64,000 bases of DNA from Oscillospiraceae bacterium (GTDB taxonomy: Bacteria; Bacillota; Clostridia; Oscillospirales; Oscillospiraceae). Both the position numbers and the translations under genes were made by a program. The stretch covers positions 26,510 through 90,509 of the forward strand of contig SVLT01000009.1 of assembly GCA_015067845.1 (NCBI GenBank). Reading direction: 5' to 3'. Below are positions 53,511 through 61,959 of this stretch, piece by piece (position 1 is the stretch's first letter; every line of letters starts with the position of its first letter). The notes below the pieces were generated by a model, which had not been told where the DNA came from, did no database searches, and saw nothing but the letters and a program-made list of their open reading frames with translations.

Positions 53511-54479
53511 ATGATTGCGCCGGATATTTTGGATAAGCTGCGGCCTTTGACAGAAGAGGAAATGCAATGCCGGGAGAACAACAATCAAGTGGACTGGTTT
53601 ACCTACAACGCAGCCCTGGTCCATCAGGTGTGCGCCGCCCGGCTGCTGGAACCGGGGAAGCTGATCTCCGCCCGTCCTCATACCCGTTTTGCCTACTTTC
53701 CGCCCCACACCCACGATTATAACGAGCTGATCTATATGTGCTCCGGCTCAACGGTCCACTATATCAACGGCGAGCGGATCACCCTGGAGACCGGAGAACT
53801 GCTGCTTTTGGGACCCCATACCACCCAGGAGATCGAGCCGGCTGGGGAAGATGATATTGCAGTAAATTTCATCATCCGACCGGAATTTTTCGAGAGAAGC
53901 CTCGCCATGCTGGGGTCGGAAAACACGCCTCTGCGCCAGTTCATTCTGGACGGCCTGTGCCTGGGAAGGGGAGCTTCGGAGTACTTTTACTTTAAGGTCG
54001 CCAATGTCCTGCCTATACAGAATCTGGTGGAGAATATGCTCTGGACGCTGGTGTTTGATGTGCCCAACAAGCGCCAGGTAAACCAAACCACCTTGGGACT
54101 GCTGTTTCTCCATCTTTTGAACTTCACCGACCGGATCTCTTTCCGGAATGACGAACAGAAGGATATGGTGCAGCTCTACCGATATATCGAGGAAAACTTC
54201 CTCACCGCATCTCTTTCGGAGGCGGCGGATCTACTGGGCTATGATATCTATCACCTTTCCCGGCAGATCCGGAAGAAAACAGGCAGAACTTTTCTGGACA
54301 TTGTACAGGAAAAACGGATGCTGCAAGCGGCATTCCTGCTGAAAAACACCGCTTTGCGGGTAGGGGAAGTGTCTGTGGCAGTGGGATATGAAAATACCAG
54401 TCATTTTCACCGGCTTTTCAAAGCCTATTTCCAGTGCGCACCAAAACAATACCGTACAAAAACGGATGTTTTCCGTTAA
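53511..54479 (+). CDS. AraC-family transcriptional regulator with cupin sensor
   Basis: A protein of 322 residues. ATG 53511 was chosen over GTG 53502 because AAAAGGGG spaces well to it. The cupin part (about 55-130) reads YFPPHTHDYNELIYMCSG and LLLLGPHTTQEIEPAG. The DNA-binding part (about 215-318) includes LSEAADLLGYDIYHLSRQIRKKTG and VAVGYENTSHFHRLFKAYF, the AraC signature. It is divergent from the larA-like operon and followed 34 bases later by the isomerase gene, so it should control the whole cluster. Confidence 0.92.
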   Translation: MIAPDILDKLRPLTEEEMQCRENNNQVDWFTYNAALVHQVCAARLLEPGKLISARPHTRFAYFPPHTHDYNELIYMCSGSTVHYINGERITLETGELLLLGPHTTQEIEPAGEDDIAVNFIIRPEFFERSLAMLGSENTPLRQFILDGLCLGRGASEYFYFKVANVLPIQNLVENMLWTLVFDVPNKRQVNQTTLGLLFLHLLNFTDRISFRNDEQKDMVQLYRYIEENFLTASLSEAADLLGYDIYHLSRQIRKKTGRTFLDIVQEKRMLQAAFLLKNTALRVGEVSVAVGYENTSHFHRLFKAYFQCAPKQYRTKTDVFR

Positions 54480-54513
54480 ATGACTGTTCAAAACACACAA
54501 AGGAGACTTTTGT

Positions 54514-55086
54514 ATGAAAACTGTAAAAGACAAGTATCTGGTAGTAGGCGCCGATTTTGCCGGTTACCCTTTGAAGGAGGCCGTTGTTGCCCACCTGACC
54601 GCCAAGGGCTGGAAGATCACCGATATGGGCGTAAAGGCCGACTCGGATCCCAACGATACCGACCTGATGTTCCACCGGGTGGGACTGCGGGTAGGCGCTA
54701 TGATTTCCGAGGGTGAGTTTGAACGGGCATTGTTGTTCTGCGGCACCGGCATGGGTATTCACATTGCCGCGTCCAAGTGTCCCCATGTCCATGCGGGCGT
54801 GGTGGAAAGCGTCCCGGCGGCTCTGCGGGCCATTACCGGAAACGGCGTGAATGTGCTGGCCATGGGCGCGTTCTATGTAGCCCCCGCCATGGGTTGCGAT
54901 ATTGCCGACGCATACCTGAACGCTTCCCTCGGAAGCGGCTACGAATGGTGGCATAATTTCTATGAGTTCCATAAGCTCGCCATCGATGAGCTGGAAGCCT
55001 TTGATTACGAAGCCTATAAGGCAAACGGCTTCCATGTAAACAAGCTGGGTGATTTTGACCTCAAACTGGAAACGAAACCGGATTAA
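54514..55086 (+). CDS. RpiB/LacA/LacB-family sugar-phosphate isomerase
   Basis: A protein of 190 residues. It interconverts aldose and ketose phosphates such as ribose and ribulose 5-phosphate. The N-terminal LVVGADFAGYPLKEAVVAHL and the active-site loop C76-GTGMGIHIAASK are the family hallmarks; the C-terminal extension beyond residue 150 (EWWHNFYEFHKLAIDELEAF) is longer than in RpiB and fits the LacAB or sugar-acid-linked branch. AAAGGAG precedes the start. Linked to gnd and LarA-like genes, it may handle ribulose 5-phosphate or a related product. Confidence 0.88.
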   Translation: MKTVKDKYLVVGADFAGYPLKEAVVAHLTAKGWKITDMGVKADSDPNDTDLMFHRVGLRVGAMISEGEFERALLFCGTGMGIHIAASKCPHVHAGVVESVPAALRAITGNGVNVLAMGAFYVAPAMGCDIADAYLNASLGSGYEWWHNFYEFHKLAIDELEAFDYEAYKANGFHVNKLGDFDLKLETKPD

Positions 55087-55103
55087 AATCGTTTTTAAAA
55101 ATT

Positions 55104-55150
55104 CCTCCTGTAATGTGTTGCTTTTGGCGCGTACATTACAGGAGGTTTTT
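55104..55150 (+). terminator. Terminator of the AraC-isomerase unit
   Basis: CCTCCTGTAATGT (55104-55116) pairs with ACATTACAGGAGG (55133-55145), followed by TTTTT; the loop is 16 bases. Confidence 0.88.
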
Positions 55151-55230
55151 GCAGTCGATTTTCGGAAAAAGAACGAAAATATGTCACGCGGTTGGACACA
55201 AATCCGCTGCTGCCACAAAGGAAAAACTGG

Positions 55231-55259
55231 TTGACGGATAAGACAAAATATGATAGTAT
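55231..55259 (+). promoter_or_regulatory. Promoter of the exported-protein cluster
   Basis: TTGACG (55231-55236), 17-base spacer, TAGTAT (55254-55259), about 150 bases upstream of the first gene. Confidence 0.65.
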
Positions 55260-55265
55260 ACACAT

Positions 55266-55400
55266 TAGAATGAGGATATTGTGTCTATGTTGCCGAAGCA
55301 TAAGTCTGTTGGCGACGGATAAAATGCAAAAAAATGTCCGGGGCGGGGGAACCTGCCATAGCGAATGTCTTTGTTATGTAAACTAAGCTTGTCAAAGCAC
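55266..55400 (+). promoter_or_regulatory. Structured 5' leader of the exported-protein cluster
   Basis: Between promoter and first gene lie three possible stems: TTGCC/GGCGA (55290-55294 with 55311-55315), CGGAT/GTCCG (55316-55320 with 55336-55340) and GGCGGG-GGAA-CCTGCC (55342-55357), the last closed by a GNRA tetraloop. There is no terminator-like hairpin with a T-run and no credible short frame. It does not match a riboswitch class that I can name; the GGGGGAACC piece recalls the c-di-AMP ydaO element, but the rest does not. Confidence 0.35.
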
Positions 55401-55412
55401 AGGAGGAAAACC

Positions 55413-58250
55413 ATGAAGATTTCAAAGAGACTGTTGTCCCTGCTGTTGGCCCTTGCGGTAGTGGTGTCCATGGCCGCAGGATGCAGCAACGAACAGCCCG
55501 GTACCCAGGAAAGCACAGGAAGTGCGCAATCCGGTGAACAGGCAACCTATACCGCCAGCATCAAGACCCAGGGCGGTATGGCAATGTCCGGCCTGGATGT
55601 ATATGTTTATAATGATGATGCCCTGCTGGATATGGTCAGCTACGGCCAGACCGACGCAGCAGGTATGGTTACCTTCCAGCTTCCCAAGAGCGAGAGCTAT
55701 GCAATAGAGCTGCGGGGCGTGCCCAAGGGCTATGATCTGCAAAAGAGCTACCCCCTGAGCGATTCCACAACAACCATCACGCTGACCTCCGCGCTGATCA
55801 CCGGCGAGAGCCTTTCCGGTGCAAGTCTGGGCCTGGGCGATGTGATGTACGATTTCAGTGTCACCACTCCCTCCGGCGAAACTGTGACCCTTTCTGAGAT
55901 CTTCAAGGAAAAAGAAATGGTCATGCTGAATTTCTGGTTCAGCACCTGCGGCCCCTGTGCAAACGAGTTCCCCTACATGGAAGAAGCCTACCAGATGTAC
56001 AAGGATAAGATCGAGATCATCGCAATGAGCCCCTCTTATTACGATGATAACGCTTCCGTTTCCGCTTATCAGAAGAGCATGAATCTGTCCTTCCCCATGG
56101 CAGTGTGCAACGACAGCTGGCCCACCACCTTCGGTGTTACCGGCTTCCCCACTTCCATTATTATCGACCGTTACGGCGTGATCTGTCTGGTAGAAGTGGG
56201 CAGCGTTACCAGCCTGAACCCCTTTGAAAGTGCGTTCCGGTATTTCTCCGCTGAGGATTACCAGCAGAAGCTTTGCGAAAACGGCATGGCAGATGTAGTG
56301 ACTGCCGCGAAGCCCACCGAAACCATGCCTTCTTCTGAGGAGATCTCTGCCGCCATCAACAGCGGTGACATTGAGATCACCTACCGTGCAGAAGAGGGAG
56401 AAAGCGCAGAATACACCTGGCCCTTCATCCTGACCGAGCGTGACGGCGTGACCTGCTTGAAGGCTTCCAACTCCGGCATTGAGAACTCCTACGCGATTAT
56501 TTATGCGGATGTGACCTTGAAGGCCGGTCAGGCAATCGGCTTCGACTATATCGTTTCTTCCGAGCAGGCGGCAGACAGCCTGGTGGTCATTGTGGACGGC
56601 GAGGATATTTATCAGATGTCCGGCCATGATGAGAAGGCCAAATGGAAGTCTGCCTATCCCTGGGTCGCGGTGGAAGACGGTACTTACGAGATCGCCCTGT
56701 GCTACTTGAAGGACGAATCTGACAATGTGGGCGAAGACACAGCGTACATTAAGAATATGCGTGTAGTGGATGCATCCAAGATCGATGTAGCCAGCTACAT
56801 TCCCCGTCAGGCTGCCACCAGTGAGGACGGCTTTGAATATGACTACGTGGACATCGTTTACAATAAGAATGACGGTTACTACCATGTAGGAAGCGCCAAC
56901 GGCCCGCTGCTGCTGGTGAACATGATGAACTATACCGAATTCAGCGAAGAAGAGACGCTGTGGGATATTATCTACAACGGTGACGCAGACGCGGACGGTC
57001 GGGATATGTACAACGAAATGGTTGACTATTTCAACTACGCATCCAATTCCAACCTGAACGGCTACTGCTCAGTCAACAAGGAACTGGCAGAGCTTTTGAA
57101 GCGTGTGGATGAGATCGTGGGCTTTGACGATGAGGATCCCAACGAATGGCTGAAATTCTGTATGTACTATCAGACATACGGCACAGGAAAGACCCAGCTG
57201 GAGGATCCCATTAAGGGCCTTGCTACCTTCTCCGCATATACCGCCACTTTGGGCAAGAATGTAGAGACCAACTATTTCTACTACAACCGTGTGATCATGC
57301 CCAGAGGTCTGCTGGCAGAATTCACCCCCACCAAGTCCGGCGTTTACCGCATCACCTCCCGGAATGAGTCCCAGCACGGCGTTGACGGCTGGATCTTTGA
57401 TGAAAACCGGAACGAACTGATGGTCTATGTGCAGGATGAGCGTCTGTTCAACGATTCTGAAGAAGTTTCCATGGTCTTCTACATGGAAAAAGGCAAGTCC
57501 TACTACATTGATATTGCCTTCTGGGATCCCTACGAAGTGGGCTATATCTACTACGATATCGAGTATGTGGCAAGCTCCTTGCAGCACTTCCGTCTGGCCT
57601 CTCCCGGCCCCTTCACCTACGATTCCGATGCCACCGGCGATGCAATGTACCATGTGATCCATGGCGGCATTGACGCAGTCCTGGGCGATGACGGCATTTA
57701 CTATCACGATCTGGGCAACGGCAAGAAGGGCAGCAAGATCTATGTTGACTTTACCGGCATTACCAGCATTTTCAGCTCTCCCATCACCACAGTCAATGCC
57801 TACAATGAAGACGGCACCCTGAAGAAGGATGAAAACGGCAATGTGGTAAAGATCAAGGGTATGATCGATCTGAACGGCTTCGATTTCAGCAAGACGGAAG
57901 AGGATCTGTATGTTCTGGGTATTCTGAATAAGTTTGACGGCGACAAGGAAAAAACCGTCGCTTATTTGAAGGAGACTTGGGGCGAAGAGTACGATGCCTA
58001 CGCTGAGGAATATAAGCTGGATGATGTCCTCGCCGGCAAGTATCACGGCAGCGGCAGCAACGATACCGCCAAGATCAAGGCATATGTGTCCAAAATGATC
58101 ACCTCCGGTCCGGAGGAAGAGATCGGCTGTGTTGTGGTTACCAAGGAACTGGCAGAGATCCTGCAAAAGCTGATGGATAAGTACACCTTCTCCGGTGTTG
58201 ACCAATCCTGGCTGAAGCTGTGCTACTACTACGACTATTTGGGTAAATAA
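55413..58250 (+). CDS. Multi-domain lipoprotein with TlpA-like thioredoxin domain and two DGYYH modules
   Basis: A protein of 945 residues; CAGGAGG precedes the start. The signal peptide ends MAAGC with lipidated C24. Domains by eye: a transthyretin/Cna-B-like sandwich (about 44-125, with GGMAMSGLDVYVYND and VPKGYDL); a TlpA/AhpC-type thioredoxin fold (about 140-300) with NFWFSTCGPCANEFPYM, active-site pair C179/C182 and the cis-Pro in GFPTSIIID; a beta domain; a DGYYH module from D487; a pre-peptidase-like domain (around 640-740, LAEFTPTKSGVYRITS); and a second, variant module from D760 to the end. It is probably an extracytoplasmic disulfide or redox protein held at the membrane. First gene of a cluster of five related exported proteins. 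Confidence 0.8.
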   Translation: MKISKRLLSLLLALAVVVSMAAGCSNEQPGTQESTGSAQSGEQATYTASIKTQGGMAMSGLDVYVYNDDALLDMVSYGQTDAAGMVTFQLPKSESYAIELRGVPKGYDLQKSYPLSDSTTTITLTSALITGESLSGASLGLGDVMYDFSVTTPSGETVTLSEIFKEKEMVMLNFWFSTCGPCANEFPYMEEAYQMYKDKIEIIAMSPSYYDDNASVSAYQKSMNLSFPMAVCNDSWPTTFGVTGFPTSIIIDRYGVICLVEVGSVTSLNPFESAFRYFSAEDYQQKLCENGMADVVTAAKPTETMPSSEEISAAINSGDIEITYRAEEGESAEYTWPFILTERDGVTCLKASNSGIENSYAIIYADVTLKAGQAIGFDYIVSSEQAADSLVVIVDGEDIYQMSGHDEKAKWKSAYPWVAVEDGTYEIALCYLKDESDNVGEDTAYIKNMRVVDASKIDVASYIPRQAATSEDGFEYDYVDIVYNKNDGYYHVGSANGPLLLVNMMNYTEFSEEETLWDIIYNGDADADGRDMYNEMVDYFNYASNSNLNGYCSVNKELAELLKRVDEIVGFDDEDPNEWLKFCMYYQTYGTGKTQLEDPIKGLATFSAYTATLGKNVETNYFYYNRVIMPRGLLAEFTPTKSGVYRITSRNESQHGVDGWIFDENRNELMVYVQDERLFNDSEEVSMVFYMEKGKSYYIDIAFWDPYEVGYIYYDIEYVASSLQHFRLASPGPFTYDSDATGDAMYHVIHGGIDAVLGDDGIYYHDLGNGKKGSKIYVDFTGITSIFSSPITTVNAYNEDGTLKKDENGNVVKIKGMIDLNGFDFSKTEEDLYVLGILNKFDGDKEKTVAYLKETWGEEYDAYAEEYKLDDVLAGKYHGSGSNDTAKIKAYVSKMITSGPEEEIGCVVVTKELAEILQKLMDKYTFSGVDQSWLKLCYYYDYLGK

Positions 58251-58289
58251 TACTAAAAACGCAAAAATCCCGCAACGGAAAGGGGAAAT

Positions 58290-59513
58290 ATGAGTATGAA
58301 AAAAACAAAGGCATTGCTTTTGGTACTGGTAATGGCACTGAGCCTCCTGCTGGCGGCCTGCGGTGGGCCTGAGGCGGAAGCCGGCGGCAGCGCGGCCTAT
58401 TCCGTAAAGGTTACGGATGCTCAGGGCGTGCCCTATACTGACGGTGTTATCGTTAAGTTTATGAAGGATGGCGCTCAGGTCGCCATGCAGCGCGTGGACG
58501 CAAACGGTGTGGCCACCAAGGAGCTGGAAAAGGGCAATTATACCGTAGAACTGGTATTTACCAGTGACAATGCCAGCTACTATGATCCTGCGGCAGCGGT
58601 GCTGTCTGCGGATCAGACATCCATAGAGCTGCAGCTGACCAATAAGATGGGCGAGGAGTCCACCACACTGTTTGTGGACGGAGAGGAGTGCGCGGCTTAT
58701 TCCGTCAGCGCAGGCGGCACCTATGTCCCAGTAAAGGCCGGTGTGAGAAATTACTTCCTGTTCACTCCTACAGAGGAGGGTACATATAAGTTTTCTGTTG
58801 ACAATTCCGCACTGAGCTTGGGCTACTATGGTTCACCGTACTTTGTCCAAAGCCTCAGTGCATTGGAAGTGGTGGATAATTCAATCTCCATCTCTATCAG
58901 CAAGTCCAGCCTGGGCGGCGCAACCTATGTGATCGGCATTGACGGCATAGATACAGATACCAACTGTATTCTGTCCATCCTGCGTACCGGCGCGCCGGAG
59001 CACAATGTGGCGGATGAGCCCTGGACAGAGTATAAGACTACCGCTGTGCTGGCACCCTACACGCTGAAAGTGCCCACAGGCAAGTCCCTGCTCTACATCG
59101 ATATTACCGCCGAAACAGCAAAGCACGAGTTCGTTTTTAACGAAGCGGACGGCTACTACCATCTGGATACAGCAGACGGCCCCGTGATCCATGTCCACCT
59201 GGCAAAGGGCGCGCCCTATGTGGCATTGCAGACCGTTATCCAGGGCGATGGCGCCATGGGCGGTGCACCCATCCGGAAATACTTCTACGATGAAGCGGGC
59301 GAGTTCGTTAAGAAAGAGGATTACACCGATATTTTGATGGACTATTTTGAAAATATGGACTCCGATCTGGGTGTTTATCCCTTGACCGATGATCTGATCT
59401 ATATCATCCAGAACGGCTGCGGCAGTTGGTGGGATTCCGAGTCGCCCGATTTTATCTTCGAAGACAGCAATCCGGATCTTGCATGGATGTTTGCCTGCTG
59501 CTGGGTCGGCTGA
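58290..59513 (+). CDS. Lipoprotein with Cna-B-like domain and C-terminal DGYYH module
   Basis: A protein of 407 residues; AAAGGGG precedes the start. Lipobox LAAC with C24. A transthyretin-like domain covers about 35-112 (YSVKVTDAQGVPYTDGVIV...TKELEKGNYTVEL). A pre-peptidase-like beta domain is at about 130-235 (NYFLFTPTEEGTYKFSV). The DGYYH module begins at D287 (DGYYHLDTADGPVIHVHL) and ends the protein with AWMFACCW. It lacks the thioredoxin domain found in the flanking genes. Surface-exposed lipoprotein of unknown role; 39 bases after the first cluster gene, same transcript likely. Confidence 0.75.
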   Translation: MSMKKTKALLLVLVMALSLLLAACGGPEAEAGGSAAYSVKVTDAQGVPYTDGVIVKFMKDGAQVAMQRVDANGVATKELEKGNYTVELVFTSDNASYYDPAAAVLSADQTSIELQLTNKMGEESTTLFVDGEECAAYSVSAGGTYVPVKAGVRNYFLFTPTEEGTYKFSVDNSALSLGYYGSPYFVQSLSALEVVDNSISISISKSSLGGATYVIGIDGIDTDTNCILSILRTGAPEHNVADEPWTEYKTTAVLAPYTLKVPTGKSLLYIDITAETAKHEFVFNEADGYYHLDTADGPVIHVHLAKGAPYVALQTVIQGDGAMGGAPIRKYFYDEAGEFVKKEDYTDILMDYFENMDSDLGVYPLTDDLIYIIQNGCGSWWDSESPDFIFEDSNPDLAWMFACCWVG

Positions 59514-59528
59514 GAGAGGGAATGACAA

Positions 59529-61832
59529 ATGACGAAAATGAAAGAATTTTTCAGCAATAAGCTGTACTTGGGTCTGACCGTTGGCGGCGCGATCCTTCTG
59601 ATTGCAGCGATCCTGCTGGTGATCCTGCAGCCCGGCAGCACCAATACGCCCCCTGCTGACCTTACCGGTTGCACCGTGGAGGTCAAGTCCGTGGGCGGCA
59701 AGGCCCTCGAAGGCGTGGGCGTGTACATCTACAAGGATGCGGCCATGACCGACATGCTTGACTATGTCAAGACCGATGCCCAGGGCATCGCTGCGATTTC
59801 TCACTCCGTCCCCGTGGGCAGTGTTGCGGTGCTGGATAAGGTGCCTGAGGGCTATGTGGCTCAGGAAAGCTACCCCATCACCACGACCCAGACCGAAATC
59901 GCTCTGGAAATCCAACTGCGCCAGCAGATGGGCAAGATCGCCCTGGGTGATGTGATGTTCGATTTCACCGTAACCGATACGAATGGCAATAACCACACAC
60001 TCTCCAAACTGCTGGAAACCAAGAAAGCGGTTGTGTTGAATCTGTGGTTTGTGAACTGCAATCCCTGCAAGGCGGAGTTCCCCTATCTGAACACCGCGTA
60101 CAGCAATTACAGCGATGAAATCGAGGTTCTGGCTATCAATCCCGAGGGCGACAGCGAGGACGCTATCGCAGCATTTGTAGCAGAGTATGGCCTGCTCTTC
60201 CCCACAGCCAAGGGCGACGAGGCCTGGAAGGACACTATTGCAACTCTGGCATATCCCACTACCGTTGTCATCGACCGCTTTGGTTCCGTTGGCCTGATCC
60301 ACACCGGCAGCATTGACAGCGCAAAGGTGTTTGAAGATATGTTTGCCTACTTCACTGCCGACGATTATGTCCAGAGTACTGTGGCAAGCATTGCGGATAT
60401 CCCCGCAGGACCTGCCGTAGATCAGGGGAATGAGGATAATCCCCAGGAATTTGTGGGCGTTACAGAAATAGAGATCACCGTCAAGCCCGGTGAGGATTAC
60501 CGCTGTAAGGTTTACCGGGTTTCCGGCATGGTTTTGGAGGCAGTAAGCCAGACCTTGAAGGTCACTTACGGCGAGACAGTCGCCGAGAGTGTGGACGGTG
60601 TGGTTACATTGCAGCTGCCCACTACCACGGAACCCAGCGTGCCCTTTGAGCTGTGCTTCACCAATACCGGCACCGAGGAAGAGACATACAGGATCACCTT
60701 CTCCTATCCCCAGGGCTCCATGGAAAATCCCCTGGTTCTGGAGCTGGGACAGGTGACAGTTGAAGTTGCCGAAGGCAATGCCCAGGGCACTTATCTGACC
60801 CATACTGCTCTGAAAGACGGCACTCTGACCCTGAAAGGTTTGAAGAAGAACAGCGGTTACAATGTGGCGCTGTATAATCTGAGTACAAGCGTTCAGAAAA
60901 CTCTGGAAGAGGATGGGGCAGAGGAAGGTGGCCAAACCATCTTGTCCATCCCGGTGAAAAAGGGCAATAAGATCCAGATTCTGGTGACCTCCAACGTCGA
61001 CGGCAAGGGTGATTACCCCGCGGTTTCTGTCACATTTACTGCCCAATTGGAGCAGCAGACTGTGGTAGAAGATAATCCTAACCCCAATCCCGATCCCGAT
61101 CCTGACCCGGATCCCACCCCGGATCCTACACCCAACCCTGATCCCAATCCGGATCCTACTCCCACACCGACCCCTGATCCCACCCCCAATTATGACGGTA
61201 CATTGGTCAACCCCGACGATCCTGAGCCGTACTACGGCTTTGTGGATTTCTCCGTTGAGGTGGGCGGCGGTGAGAAGAAGCTCATTAACCTGATTCGAAC
61301 CATCAATGAAGCGACCTTGTGTATTACGGATGCGGATGCCTATGTGGTTTACAAAGGAACGACCTATAAACCCAGCAATGGTGTGATCGAAATTCCTTTG
61401 AAATCCGGTGGCAGCTATACGCCAATTCAACTGATGATCGGCAACTCCGGCGCTTCCAAGAAAACCTTTAATGTAGTGTTCCAATTCGCTGAGGGCACCC
61501 GGGAGAATCCCATTGAGCTCAAGATCGGTGATAACGCAGTCCACTGCGAGGCCAATAATGAACAGGGCACTTTCTATTGCTTCAAGGCAACCAAAGCAGG
61601 TACGCTGACCTTGGAGGTCAAGAGCGTTAGCCCCAGCTCGGTGATTGTGAAGATCAGCATGAGCGACATGCAGGAGGTCCCCACCGTGGTGGAATTGCAA
61701 GACGGCAGTAAGATTGTTTCCCTCGATTTGCCTGCGGGCGCTATTGCGGAGATCGTATTCAACACCCAGCATGCGACTCAGGAATGGAGAATTCCTAAGG
61801 CAGACCTTGTGATCGCGGCTTCTTTCGCATAA
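59529..61832 (+). CDS. Membrane-anchored TlpA-like thioredoxin protein with Pro-rich linker
   Basis: A protein of 767 residues. Instead of a lipobox it has an uncleaved-type N-terminal membrane helix (about 14-35). Then a transthyretin-like domain (about 46-128, GGKALEGVGVYIYKDA, VPEGYVAQESYP), and a TlpA-like domain (about 136-290) with LWFVNCNPCKAEFPYLN: C177-N-P-C180, an unusual dipeptide between the cysteines, and cis-Pro in AYPTTVVID. Two pre-peptidase-like beta regions follow, separated by a (N/D/T)P-rich linker at about 515-560. No DGYYH module. It follows the previous gene by 15 bases and ends at a GC-rich hairpin. Confidence 0.8.
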   Translation: MTKMKEFFSNKLYLGLTVGGAILLIAAILLVILQPGSTNTPPADLTGCTVEVKSVGGKALEGVGVYIYKDAAMTDMLDYVKTDAQGIAAISHSVPVGSVAVLDKVPEGYVAQESYPITTTQTEIALEIQLRQQMGKIALGDVMFDFTVTDTNGNNHTLSKLLETKKAVVLNLWFVNCNPCKAEFPYLNTAYSNYSDEIEVLAINPEGDSEDAIAAFVAEYGLLFPTAKGDEAWKDTIATLAYPTTVVIDRFGSVGLIHTGSIDSAKVFEDMFAYFTADDYVQSTVASIADIPAGPAVDQGNEDNPQEFVGVTEIEITVKPGEDYRCKVYRVSGMVLEAVSQTLKVTYGETVAESVDGVVTLQLPTTTEPSVPFELCFTNTGTEEETYRITFSYPQGSMENPLVLELGQVTVEVAEGNAQGTYLTHTALKDGTLTLKGLKKNSGYNVALYNLSTSVQKTLEEDGAEEGGQTILSIPVKKGNKIQILVTSNVDGKGDYPAVSVTFTAQLEQQTVVEDNPNPNPDPDPDPDPTPDPTPNPDPNPDPTPTPTPDPTPNYDGTLVNPDDPEPYYGFVDFSVEVGGGEKKLINLIRTINEATLCITDADAYVVYKGTTYKPSNGVIEIPLKSGGSYTPIQLMIGNSGASKKTFNVVFQFAEGTRENPIELKIGDNAVHCEANNEQGTFYCFKATKAGTLTLEVKSVSPSSVIVKISMSDMQEVPTVVELQDGSKIVSLDLPAGAIAEIVFNTQHATQEWRIPKADLVIAASFA
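61081..61190 (+). repeat. Asp/Asn/Thr-Pro dipeptide repeat coding region
   Basis: About 110 bases of CCC/CCT-GAT, -AAT and -ACC codons encode an extended NPDPDPTP-type linker between beta domains of the TlpA-like protein. Low complexity makes it prone to length change. Confidence 0.8.
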
Positions 61833-61847
61833 TTCGATCCATATTGT

Positions 61848-61877
61848 ACGGGCGGCAGGAGATCCTGCCGCCCGTTT
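61848..61877 (+). terminator. GC-rich hairpin ending the first three-gene unit
   Basis: ACGGGCGGCAGGA (61848-61860) pairs with TCCTGCCGCCCGT (61863-61875) around GA, followed by TTCTC. The stem is strong but the T-run is poor; it resembles the GGGCGGCA palindromes at 27478 and 33294. Confidence 0.65.
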
Positions 61878-61891
61878 CTCAAAAATAAGGC

Positions 61892-61920
61892 TTGCCAACT
61901 TGGAAAGATAATGCTAAAAT
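61892..61920 (+). promoter_or_regulatory. Promoter of the second two-gene unit of the cluster
   Basis: TTGCCA (61892-61897), 17-base spacer, TAAAAT (61915-61920) with upstream TGC extension. Confidence 0.6.
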
Positions 61921-61959
61921 ACACAATATAGCTTTTCTAGATATTAGGAGTGAAAGACT

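Noticed and set aside
55266..55400. c-di-AMP (ydaO) riboswitch
   Set aside because: Only GGGGGAACC and a GCCGAA piece resemble it; the conserved downstream GGGGUGAA block and pairing pattern were not found.
58881..61898. Minus-strand open frame of 1005 codons
   Set aside because: Antisense shadow of two exported protein genes for the same codon-usage reason; it crosses their intergenic gap and the downstream terminator.
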